Positions 35,032 through 43,044 of a stretch of 64,000 bases of DNA are shown here, piece after piece. The position numbers and the translations under genes were made by a program. The stretch comes from QQVM01 sp964544885 (GTDB taxonomy: Bacteria; Bacteroidota; Bacteroidia; AKYH767-A; 2013-40CM-41-45), in the NCBI GenBank assembly GCA_964544885.1, contig CAZJDX010000009.1:49869-113868 (forward strand), given 5' to 3'. Below the pieces are notes generated by a model that searched no databases, was not told the origin of the DNA, and worked only from the letters and a program-made list of their open reading frames with translations. Positions within the stretch are counted from its first letter, which is position 1. Each line of letters begins with the position of its first letter.

Positions 35032-36130
35032 TGTTATATTGAAAAATTGCGTAAGGAATATCCACATCACCAAACTTATCAAACATATAACTTCCTCCAA
35101 TGCCGGAATAGCTTGTCGTAAGCAATTTGTTCTTGATATTATCACCTGTTACCTGTTCCATTTTCTCTCCCTTAATAGCATTAAAAACCATCATAACAGC
35201 ATCATAAGAATAAACAGAGTAAACATCAGGTTCTTTACTATAATCTTTGAGAAAACGGGTCTTAAAATTAATATATTGAGAAGATGTTGTATCCAATACC
35301 GCAGGTAAAGTACAATAAAGACCATTTGCAGAATTTCCGGCAATTGTTTTTATTTCGTCACCATATCCACCATCACCAGTGATAACTGGACAAGTAATAT
35401 TATACTGCCGAAGCTGTTTAACCAAAGTGGCTATTCCCCAGGTTGTTCCCTGGATAAAAATGGCGTCAAACTTTTTCTCTTTTATGGAGGATATAGAATT
35501 TCTAAAATCTGCCTGCTTAAATTCATAGGGCAAATTAAAAACTATAGTGCCACTAAATTTTCCCTGAAATATTTTGTTCATATTAATTCCATATTCATTG
35601 TTTTCATAAAACACCCCTACATTTTTTACCTTTAGCTGATTAGATAAAAAACTTGAAACTGAATTTGCCTGCAAGGAATTGGGAGAAATATTTCTAAAAA
35701 AATAATCGCCATCAGTACCTTTTAAGTCGTCAGAGGTGGATACCGAAGAAAACAAAACCACTTTTTTCTCATTAGCCACAGGAGTTAATGCTTTAGAAAT
35801 ACCTGAACCGGCTGGACCAAAGATTACAGGGACTTTTTTTATGTCAGCTAAATAATTCAATCCATTCAAACCCTCTTTTACATCAAACTTATCGTCCATG
35901 TATATTGCCACAATGGAATCCCCGTTAAATCCACCGTTTAAGTTGATTTGGTTTACGGCTATATCTATTCCATCTTTCATTGCCTCTCCATACCTTGAAC
36001 CTTCTCCGGTGAGCGGGGCAATTACACCAATATTAAATACTTTTTTTTCCCCTCCAGAATTGTTGCAACCGGAAATCAAAAAACCGGAAATAATTACCAG
36101 AGCTAATGCTATTTGTTTTAAGTTTTTCAT
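35006..36130 (-). CDS. Lipoprotein substrate-binding receptor of the HAAT transporter
   Basis: A 374-residue Peripla_BP_6/LivJ-type binding protein. Signal peptide with lipobox FLISGC, so Cys22 would be lipidated. The mature protein begins with the family hallmark FNIGVIAPLTGEGSRYGEAM and goes on to VIFGPAGSGISKALTPVANE and VFYENNEYGINM. Known ligands are branched-chain amino acids, amides, urea or aromatic acids; the ligand here is not predictable. In Bacteroidota it would be tethered in the periplasm. It lies between livF and the radical SAM gene, 13 bp after livF, so uptake or sensing of the ligand is tied to the downstream signalling proteins. Confidence 0.9.
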   Translation of the reverse strand: MKNLKQIALALVIISGFLISGCNNSGGEKKVFNIGVIAPLTGEGSRYGEAMKDGIDIAVNQINLNGGFNGDSIVAIYMDDKFDVKEGLNGLNYLADIKKVPVIFGPAGSGISKALTPVANEKKVVLFSSVSTSDDLKGTDGDYFFRNISPNSLQANSVSSFLSNQLKVKNVGVFYENNEYGINMNKIFQGKFSGTIVFNLPYEFKQADFRNSISSIKEKKFDAIFIQGTTWGIATLVKQLRQYNITCPVITGDGGYGDEIKTIAGNSANGLYCTLPAVLDTTSSQYINFKTRFLKDYSKEPDVYSVYSYDAVMMVFNAIKGEKMEQVTGDNIKNKLLTTSYSGIGGSYMFDKFGDVDIPYAIFQYNNGEYKRVN

Positions 36131-36143
36131 TTGTATTTGTTTT

Positions 36144-36860
36144 TTAATTGTAAACTATTTTATCTAAAAAATCTTTTTGCAAAAATTCGGGTTTGTCGAA
36201 TTTTCGGGTAAGCGTAGCGTTCTTAGCAACGGCAATGTGAGATGCCAACTTAAAGGCGACCTCCATATTATGTTCCACCAGTAGCAAGGTAATGCCTTCA
36301 TGATTCTTTTTCCGGAGAAAATCTGCTGTAAACTGCACCATATTAGGAGATAGTCCGGCAGTAGGTTCATCTAAAAGCCATGTTTGGGTTTCCTGCATCA
36401 GTAATATGCCAAATGAAAGCATTTGCCTTTCGCCTCCACTCAAATTACCTGCTCTTTGTTTTTGCATTTCTTTCAATCTTGGAAATTCTGCAAAGGTATT
36501 GTCTGAGGTAGTTTTCTGTAGTTTTCTGCCAGTTCGCATGGCAGCCAGTTCAAGATGTTCCTGCACAGTAAGCGCAGGCATAATCAAACCTCCTTGCAAA
36601 AAATAGGAAATATTCTTTGCTGCAAGTTCATGAGGAGCAATGTTTGTTTCAGTCCGGTTATTCAGGTGAATGGAACCTGCCTTTTTAGGTAATAGTCCAC
36701 TTATGGTTTTCAACAGCGTGGATTTTCCGCTGCCGTTCTGCCCGATAACCACTAAAACTTCCCCCCTTTCAAGTTCAAATGAAACATCGCTCAAAACGGT
36801 ATGGCTGCCATACCCGGCAGCTAAGTTTTCTGTTTTTAATATTGAGTTGGGTTTAGGCAT
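36144..36860 (-). CDS. livF: LivF-family ABC transporter ATPase
   Basis: A 238-residue ABC ATPase. Walker A GQNGSGKST, ABC signature LSGGERQML, Walker B WLLDEPTAGL, and switch His in LLLVEHNME. The Q-loop is in ISYFLQGGLIM. It ends just before the receptor gene and overlaps livG by 8 bp. It pairs with LivG to power the LivHM channel. Confidence 0.9.
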   Translation of the reverse strand: MPKPNSILKTENLAAGYGSHTVLSDVSFELERGEVLVVIGQNGSGKSTLLKTISGLLPKKAGSIHLNNRTETNIAPHELAAKNISYFLQGGLIMPALTVQEHLELAAMRTGRKLQKTTSDNTFAEFPRLKEMQKQRAGNLSGGERQMLSFGILLMQETQTWLLDEPTAGLSPNMVQFTADFLRKKNHEGITLLLVEHNMEVAFKLASHIAVAKNATLTRKFDKPEFLQKDFLDKIVYN

Positions 36861-37563
36861 TTAGATTTTCTTTTTGTTCTATCACTCCTTTCACTAAAGT
36901 AAGGGTATTGTCGCTGATTAATTTTGCTTTTGTGCGGTTGTGTTCAATGATACATATTGTTTTCCCCTGTTTCTTTAAACCAAGCAATACCTCCGAAATA
37001 TGGTCTATCATCAAAGCATTAACTCCGGCAAATGGCTCGTCCATCAAAAGCAGCTCACAATCATTCATCAATAACATTCCCACAGATAACAATTTTTGTT
37101 GTCCGAAAGATAGGGAGCCGCCAGTTTTCTGAAGTTTTCCGGCAAGTCCAATATCTTCTGCAACCATTGCTGCTCTACTTTTCCGACTTTTTTCTTCCAT
37201 CCAAATCAGTCGGGGCTTGATAAGATAGTTGAATACCGTTTCACCGGGGTGGTTTTTAGAAGCCAGAACAAGGTTGTCCAACACAGACAGGTTTTTACAT
37301 ATTCGGGGTGTTTGCCACACTCTACCAACACCAAGGCGGGCAATTTCAACGGAGCTATTGCCATTCATGTCAACCTCTTTATACAAAACTTCACCGCTAT
37401 TTGCCTTCATAAATCCTGAGGTAATATGGAAAAGGGTAGTTTTGCCTGAGCCATTTTCACCAAATAAGGAAGTAATTGTTCCCTGTTCCAATGAAAATGA
37501 AACATCTTCCAAAACTTTCAAACCGTTGAAGGATTTGCTGATATGTTTGAGTTCCAAAACCAT
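36853..37563 (-). CDS. livG: LivG-family ABC transporter ATPase
   Basis: A 236-residue ABC ATPase from the ATG at 37563 (MVLELKHISKSF, preceded by AAGGTGGTA as a possible ribosome-binding site). The in-frame ATG at 37602 would give 249 residues. Walker A GENGSGKTT, Q-loop VWQTPRI, signature LSFGQQKLLS, Walker B LLLMDEPFAGV, and switch IIEHNR. The start lies within the last bases of livM, so translation is coupled. Confidence 0.9.
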   Translation of the reverse strand: MVLELKHISKSFNGLKVLEDVSFSLEQGTITSLFGENGSGKTTLFHITSGFMKANSGEVLYKEVDMNGNSSVEIARLGVGRVWQTPRICKNLSVLDNLVLASKNHPGETVFNYLIKPRLIWMEEKSRKSRAAMVAEDIGLAGKLQKTGGSLSFGQQKLLSVGMLLMNDCELLLMDEPFAGVNALMIDHISEVLLGLKKQGKTICIIEHNRTKAKLISDNTLTLVKGVIEQKENLNA

Positions 37564-37570
37564 TACCACC

Positions 37571-38440
37571 TTATTCAAATTTGTATTTACCAAAAAAACC
37601 ATGAGGGCGAAACATTACCAATAAAACCAGTATCAAGGCATAAATCATCATGCGCAAATTGGCTGCAACTGCATCAGGAATATTCACGAAACGAAGGGCT
37701 TCGGGCAGCAATACATAAAACAAAGCACCCACCACAGAACCTTTCACACTTCCCAAACCGCCAATCAGCACCATCGAAATAATTAAAATGGATTCATTCA
37801 ACGTGAATGAAGTAGGATCTATGTAACTAAAGTAAGTGGCGAACAAAGCGCCTGCAACAGCAGAAATACCGCTTGAAATCAATATCGCCAGTGCTTTGTA
37901 ATAGCCGGGCTTCTTTCCGAAAGTCATCATGGCGAGTTGGTCGTCTCTTACTCCTTGAAACAATCGGGATAGAGGAGTGCGGTGTAATCCAATAAAGAAG
38001 ATTAAAGTAAAACCAGTAATTACACCGCCTAATAATGCAAACTCGCTAAGCGAACCGAAGCGAAAACCAAACAATTCCGGTTTGGGTATCCCACTAATAC
38101 CGAATGGTCCATTCGTTACCGAAATCCAATTATATAACAAGGAAAAAACTACGATTTGCCATGCAAGCGTGGAGAGTGCAAAAAACAAATCTCTTAACCG
38201 AATAGAAAACCAAATAACAGGAATACAAGCTATCAGATTAAATAAAATTGCTCCAAATAACGCTGCCGGAAAAGCTAACCCGGCTTTTGTCAACAGCAAT
38301 GTCGTAATATATGCTCCTATGCCATAAAAACCTGCTTGAGTGAGCGAAAGCAGACCGGAATAACCTGCAAGGAGATTCATCGCTAATGCGAGAATGAGGT
38401 ATATCTCACACATTATAATAATATGAAGCAGGTAATTCAT
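37571..38440 (-). CDS. livM: LivM-family ABC transporter permease
   Basis: A 289-residue polytopic membrane protein with about eight helices. The family motif LNLLAGYSGLLSLTQAGFYG appears here as NLLAGYSGLLSLTQAGFYGI near residues 22-41. The cytosolic coupling region is FQGVRDDQLAMMTFGK, then GGLGSVKGSVVGA. It forms the channel with LivH and overlaps it by 4 bp. Confidence 0.92.
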   Translation of the reverse strand: MNYLLHIIIMCEIYLILALAMNLLAGYSGLLSLTQAGFYGIGAYITTLLLTKAGLAFPAALFGAILFNLIACIPVIWFSIRLRDLFFALSTLAWQIVVFSLLYNWISVTNGPFGISGIPKPELFGFRFGSLSEFALLGGVITGFTLIFFIGLHRTPLSRLFQGVRDDQLAMMTFGKKPGYYKALAILISSGISAVAGALFATYFSYIDPTSFTLNESILIISMVLIGGLGSVKGSVVGALFYVLLPEALRFVNIPDAVAANLRMMIYALILVLLVMFRPHGFFGKYKFE

Positions 38441-39324
38441 TTTTCTTCCACTCGCATTTTAAATGAAACAATACCTTCAGTTCGCCAAAGGATTACAATA
38501 ATCAAAAGCAGGAACGTCATCCCTTCTTTCCATTGGGCGGAAAGGAACCATTCTGTGATAGTTTGTAAAAAAGCAATGAGCAGGGATGCTATGATTGTGC
38601 CTCTGATAGACTTACCACCACCGATAATTACAGCAACTGCGGCACTTAGTGTAATTCCCATTCCTGCGTTAGGGTCAATGCCCGTATCATAAAGCCGCAA
38701 AATACCAGCTATGGCTGCTAATAAACTTCCAAATGTTATTATAAACAGGCGTATAGCACCTGCGTTAACACCCATTATCGAAGCGACAGTTTCATTGCTC
38801 ATCATAGCTCTCACTTTCAGATATTTTTTTGTATTTGAAATCCATAAAACTGAAATGAGTAAAACAACTGACGTAAAAAATTGAACCGCCTGAATAGGAA
38901 TTATGATGACATTCTGGAAAGAAATAGTGCCTCCCAGATTCGGGTTCAAAAATTTCGTTTCGTTTCCAAAATTCATTGCAATAAGGTTTACGAGGAAAAT
39001 ATACACCCCCATTGAAGAAATCAGAGTAATTGCCTGACCTGAATTTTTTCTTGCCAATGGGTAATAAACGAGCCATTCAATAAGACAAGACAGAAGGATA
39101 ACTACTAAAAAGCAAAATAGCATTGAAATTATCCAAAAACTAATTGATTGTTCTTTTCCAAAATAATTCAAGAGCATCATAAAAATATATGAACCGGACA
39201 CATATACAGCCCCGTGTGCAAGATGAAATACTTTCGTGGTATTAAATATCAGGTTGAACCCTACTGCTACGAGAGCAAGGAGTAATCCTGAGACTATGCT
39301 ATTAAAGAGAAGTTGTATAAACAT
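38437..39324 (-). CDS. livH: LivH-family ABC transporter permease
   Basis: A 295-residue polytopic membrane protein with the LivH hallmarks: VAVGFNLIFNTTKVFHLAHG near residue 20-40, then RLYDTGIDPNAGMGITLSAA and VIIGGGKSIRGTIIAS. It is the first gene of the 14-kb leftward operon ending at 25174. About 395 bp separate it from the DUF499 gene, with no convincing consensus promoter found in the first 110 bp. Confidence 0.92.
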   Translation of the reverse strand: MFIQLLFNSIVSGLLLALVAVGFNLIFNTTKVFHLAHGAVYVSGSYIFMMLLNYFGKEQSISFWIISMLFCFLVVILLSCLIEWLVYYPLARKNSGQAITLISSMGVYIFLVNLIAMNFGNETKFLNPNLGGTISFQNVIIIPIQAVQFFTSVVLLISVLWISNTKKYLKVRAMMSNETVASIMGVNAGAIRLFIITFGSLLAAIAGILRLYDTGIDPNAGMGITLSAAVAVIIGGGKSIRGTIIASLLIAFLQTITEWFLSAQWKEGMTFLLLIIVILWRTEGIVSFKMRVEEK

Positions 39325-39434
39325 AAATTTTACGAAGCAAATTGATTATTGGTTTTCTCCAGTTTTCCCTCACAAGAACCAAAGCGTTTCCTTCCCGAAA
39401 TCCGGCAACTTATCATGCTGAAAATGGGGGTAAA

Positions 39435-39674
39435 TCACCGCCAGCATTTCAGGGTATTTAATTGTAACAGGCAAACTCTGCTGATTCGTGCTTTTCCAAT
39501 AAATGCGACAGAACTATAAACCTGATCTATGAGCACCCGTATTACCTCTACACCTTCATACAACATATCCCAATATATAAGCACAATTCTCTTCTGTTTT
39601 TCGTCGTAATAGACAAAGCTGAAATTATCTATTACTGGTTTGTATGGGATAAGATTGAGTTGAATCTGCTGCAT
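39435..39674 (-). CDS. Doubtful small ORF between two gene groups
   Basis: A 79-codon frame, 48 bp after the DUF499 gene on the same strand, giving a protein with beta-like pattern (IDNFSFVYYDEKQKRIVLIYW). No family is recognised. It might end the methylase-helicase operon, or be a remnant. Apart from it, 39325-39721 shows nothing. Confidence 0.35.
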   Translation of the reverse strand: MQQIQLNLIPYKPVIDNFSFVYYDEKQKRIVLIYWDMLYEGVEVIRVLIDQVYSSVAFIGKARISRVCLLQLNTLKCWR

Positions 39675-39721
39675 TGAAAGTGGTTGTTTCTATTTCATAA
39701 ATGATTTATTTGCTAAAACAT

Positions 39722-42700
39722 TTAATCAAACTCTACATTGCCAAAACCAAGGGTTCTTCCATTCTCTTTCAGTATTCTTTCGGTATCCTGATTAAAACCT
39801 TCATGATTTATGGCTTCAATGTGAATGGTGATTTTGACTTTGGTACCCGCAGCTAGATTGAGGTGTTTCAAAATCTCTTTCTCTATATCGTCTGTTGAAC
39901 GGAAGAAACGAGTTGCATCCGTTTCAATATGGCTAACAAACCTTGTGCGTTTGGCTCTTTTGGGATCGGCTTCATTAAAGTCTGGTTTTTCAGTACTGCC
40001 GTCTGTACCTGCGTATGGCGATGTTGGGTTTGCAGCATTCGACGCTTTTTTGCCTTCTGCCTCTGTTTTTTCTTTTGAAAGCTGAATTTCTGCTACATCA
40101 GATTTTACCAATAACCCGTAGCCATCAAGAGAAACCAAAACTTGAGAACCTACCCTTAAGCCCCTGTATCTTGCATTTTCTTCATCAAAGGATTCTGCAT
40201 AGGCGAATGAATCTTTTTGCCATGACACCAAACTTAAACCTGATTCAATGGCTTGTTGCAGCAAGTGGGCTGATGATAGCTTTGGCAAATAGAGATACTT
40301 GGCAAAGTCTTCCCGAAGCTGACGAACTGATACATTGTCTCCACGCCAAAGTGGGATTCTGTCTAAGTTGATGCGAAGCTCGGACGAAGCGAAGTCATTG
40401 TATAATTGGCTTTGAGATGTTAGCTTTTTCAGAACTCTGCTGAGGTATGCTTCTTGATTTGAACCATTCATCTTTGATTCATCCCATTGCACTTCAGAAC
40501 TGCCCACTTCCTGATAAGGAGTAAGAATCCAAACAAAAGTTTCCGGCAAGCGAAGCTTGATGGTATCTAAACCCGATTTGCGTTTTCCTTCTGCCTGATT
40601 GGATTGGTAGGCATCTAAGTTCAACGCCACTTTATCATCCACAATAGATTTCCACGCTAAGAAGGCTTTTACCGCTGACTTCAATTCTTCCAAACGGGTT
40701 TTATCCGGTGTGAGGAAAATGAGTGTGTTGCGGTAAAGTCTTTGCGAAGCACCTTTGGTGCTGAGTATATCTTTTGCTTTTTGAAATGCTGGGCTGTTTC
40801 CATCTCTTGGTACATGCGGATGTTTAATACCCAACACAACCAATTTCATATCCAAATCATCAGGCACATCATTGGAGTTTTGAGGCATGAAGTGGATGCG
40901 TCTTATCTGGCTTCCCGATGGTTGGAGTTGTTGGGTGAGTAAGGCAAGAATTTCTTCTTCTACCTTATCTTCCTGAATGTGGGCAGCTCGTTCTTCAGCA
41001 GTACGGTTTACGTTGTTCTGTGTGCTGTACCAATAATTCTTGCTCTGATGATAAACGAAGGTGGCTTTATCGGTTAGATGCCGCAAGGCATCTGTGAATG
41101 TAGGAATGGTTTCACCTGGAAGGATAGCGCCTAATTTGATGCGTTGTTCATCAATGCCACGATTGGCAGCATTGAAAGTAGGGGCAGAACCAAAGAACAA
41201 GGTACGAGCTACTCTGCGAGTACCTGAGTACCGGCCAATATTCGGATAGTCGTTATCAATTTGCTTTGGCAATGAATTGTTGCCATCAACATCTTTTTGA
41301 ATTACTGCTCTCCAAGGATCTTCCAAATAGCGCATCAACTCACCTTGAATTTCTGAATCATCCATAGGTACATTGGCAGGCAAAATCAACGGCCCTTGAT
41401 CGTTGTTCTCCCATAGGAAATGAATAATCTTGGCCATGAGTCGAAGAATACCACGGGTCTTTTGGAACTGCGGAATACTTGCCCATCTTTCGGCTAAGGC
41501 ATCAAATAATTCCGGGTGGATGGGATAAAAATCCCGTATGCGTTTTTCGTAACTGCTGTCCTGAGTTTCGTTTGGAAAGTCTGTTTTGTTATTTCTATAG
41601 AACTCTCCGAATGCTCTTGCAGATGCATCTCTTTCGGCAAACTGTTCTTTGGTTGCAATGGGTGAGAATAATCTTCGGGTAACAATCTCGAAAGATTCTT
41701 CGGTAGTGGCTGCTGACCAAGGAGATTCAATGCGGCCAATGATGTTACCTAACTCGGCAGCCGACTGGCGGCCTTTTTCGCCACCCATTTCAATATCTGA
41801 GGCAGGTAAACTGACTACCACCAAGGCATTGTTTACCGTCTTTGCTGCTTCGCACAATGCTTGGGCAAATGACATCTGTGTGCCATAGGTTCCGCCACTG
41901 TCGTTACCATCTTCTTTCAACTGGCGAGTGTAGGCTACCCATTCGTCAATGAGTACCACACATGGCGCAAACTTTTTCAATAAGGGTACTAATTGGTCTC
42001 CGGGGTTTGCCGCTTTTTCGTCTGCTTCCTGAAGCATGGCGTAGCCAGCTTTGCCACCTAATTGCCAAGCCAATTCACCCCAAAGGGTGTGCACTTTTGT
42101 GCCGTCAGGTTTTGTATGAGTTACACCCGGAGCAATTCTATTTCCTACCAATACCGCTTTATTCACCTTTGGCGGTGGCTGTAAATCACCCACTTCACGG
42201 AAGAAACTTTCTAAGTCTCTTACTGAACTGAAATTTGCACCGGAACACAAATGGTATATGGCCAATAAGGAGTGCGTTTTACCACCACCGAAATTGGTTT
42301 GCAGGTTGATTACAGGATCGCCACCATCACCGTTCAATCGCTTTAGGGTGTTGGTTAAAAGCTTTCTGATACCTTGGGTTAAATACGTTCTGTTGAAGAA
42401 GTCAACCGGCTTGCCATATTCACCAGCACTTTCTCCATCCTGATATACACGCCACAGGTCGGCAGCAAATTCAGCTTGCTGAAATTTGCCTGAGGCCACA
42501 TCCGGGTGTGGGGTGATTACCTGACGCCAGGGCTTTAGCCCAACGGCAGTTGTACCCACCAATGATTTAGCTTCAATGGCTCTGGTTTTCTTTCGGGTGT
42601 TTTCTTCGTAGCGAACCCGAAGCAACTCATTCTTTTGGTTGTCGGCTTCTTCTGCTTCGGGTGCTGCAATGGCACTCAGTATTCGTTCTACATTGTCCAA

Positions 42701-43042
42701 TGCACGGAAGGCATCATCTGTATCAAATACGTTATTTTTGTTTTGGTGGGCTGCACGTTTGCGGATTTCCATCAGCTCACTTACCCATGACCTTTCGGAA
42801 TGTCCAAGCACTTTGCCGAATACCTTGTTCCATTGTTTGAACATGATGGCAAGCAATGCCGCCACATCCCATTCTTCGGGGCTGAGGTTGCGGGAATGAT
42901 GCCCATCCGGGAAACATTCCTGTGCTTCCATTTCCCAATAGTTTTGGTACTCGGCTTTCATTTCCTTTTCTACATAAGGAAGTAAGCCTTTACGCAGTAG
43001 GTCAAGCCCTTTGTTTACTCTATCTAAATTACTCAGTGCCAT
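39722..43042 (-). CDS. HEPN-DUF499 ATP-binding protein (BrxC/PglY-like)
   Basis: A 1106-residue defence-type ATPase. Residues about 1-125 form a Swt1-like HEPN domain with the R-x4-H pattern RKRAAH at 94-99. The DUF499 region follows: Walker A TNFGGGKTHSLL (249-260) and Walker B-like CVVLIDEWVAY near 360. The protein also shows RQVITPHPDV and FKQWNKVFG. Residues 1000-1106 include a charged linker and an end-domain (GTKVKITIHIEAI). DUF499 proteins include the PglY/BrxC ATPases of BREX-like anti-phage systems. The gene ends the helicase-methylase-DUF499 trio, 2 bp after the methylase. Confidence 0.85.
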   Translation of the reverse strand: MALSNLDRVNKGLDLLRKGLLPYVEKEMKAEYQNYWEMEAQECFPDGHHSRNLSPEEWDVAALLAIMFKQWNKVFGKVLGHSERSWVSELMEIRKRAAHQNKNNVFDTDDAFRALDNVERILSAIAAPEAEEADNQKNELLRVRYEENTRKKTRAIEAKSLVGTTAVGLKPWRQVITPHPDVASGKFQQAEFAADLWRVYQDGESAGEYGKPVDFFNRTYLTQGIRKLLTNTLKRLNGDGGDPVINLQTNFGGGKTHSLLAIYHLCSGANFSSVRDLESFFREVGDLQPPPKVNKAVLVGNRIAPGVTHTKPDGTKVHTLWGELAWQLGGKAGYAMLQEADEKAANPGDQLVPLLKKFAPCVVLIDEWVAYTRQLKEDGNDSGGTYGTQMSFAQALCEAAKTVNNALVVVSLPASDIEMGGEKGRQSAAELGNIIGRIESPWSAATTEESFEIVTRRLFSPIATKEQFAERDASARAFGEFYRNNKTDFPNETQDSSYEKRIRDFYPIHPELFDALAERWASIPQFQKTRGILRLMAKIIHFLWENNDQGPLILPANVPMDDSEIQGELMRYLEDPWRAVIQKDVDGNNSLPKQIDNDYPNIGRYSGTRRVARTLFFGSAPTFNAANRGIDEQRIKLGAILPGETIPTFTDALRHLTDKATFVYHQSKNYWYSTQNNVNRTAEERAAHIQEDKVEEEILALLTQQLQPSGSQIRRIHFMPQNSNDVPDDLDMKLVVLGIKHPHVPRDGNSPAFQKAKDILSTKGASQRLYRNTLIFLTPDKTRLEELKSAVKAFLAWKSIVDDKVALNLDAYQSNQAEGKRKSGLDTIKLRLPETFVWILTPYQEVGSSEVQWDESKMNGSNQEAYLSRVLKKLTSQSQLYNDFASSELRINLDRIPLWRGDNVSVRQLREDFAKYLYLPKLSSAHLLQQAIESGLSLVSWQKDSFAYAESFDEENARYRGLRVGSQVLVSLDGYGLLVKSDVAEIQLSKEKTEAEGKKASNAANPTSPYAGTDGSTEKPDFNEADPKRAKRTRFVSHIETDATRFFRSTDDIEKEILKHLNLAAGTKVKITIHIEAINHEGFNQDTERILKENGRTLGFGNVEFD

Positions 43043-43044
43043 AA

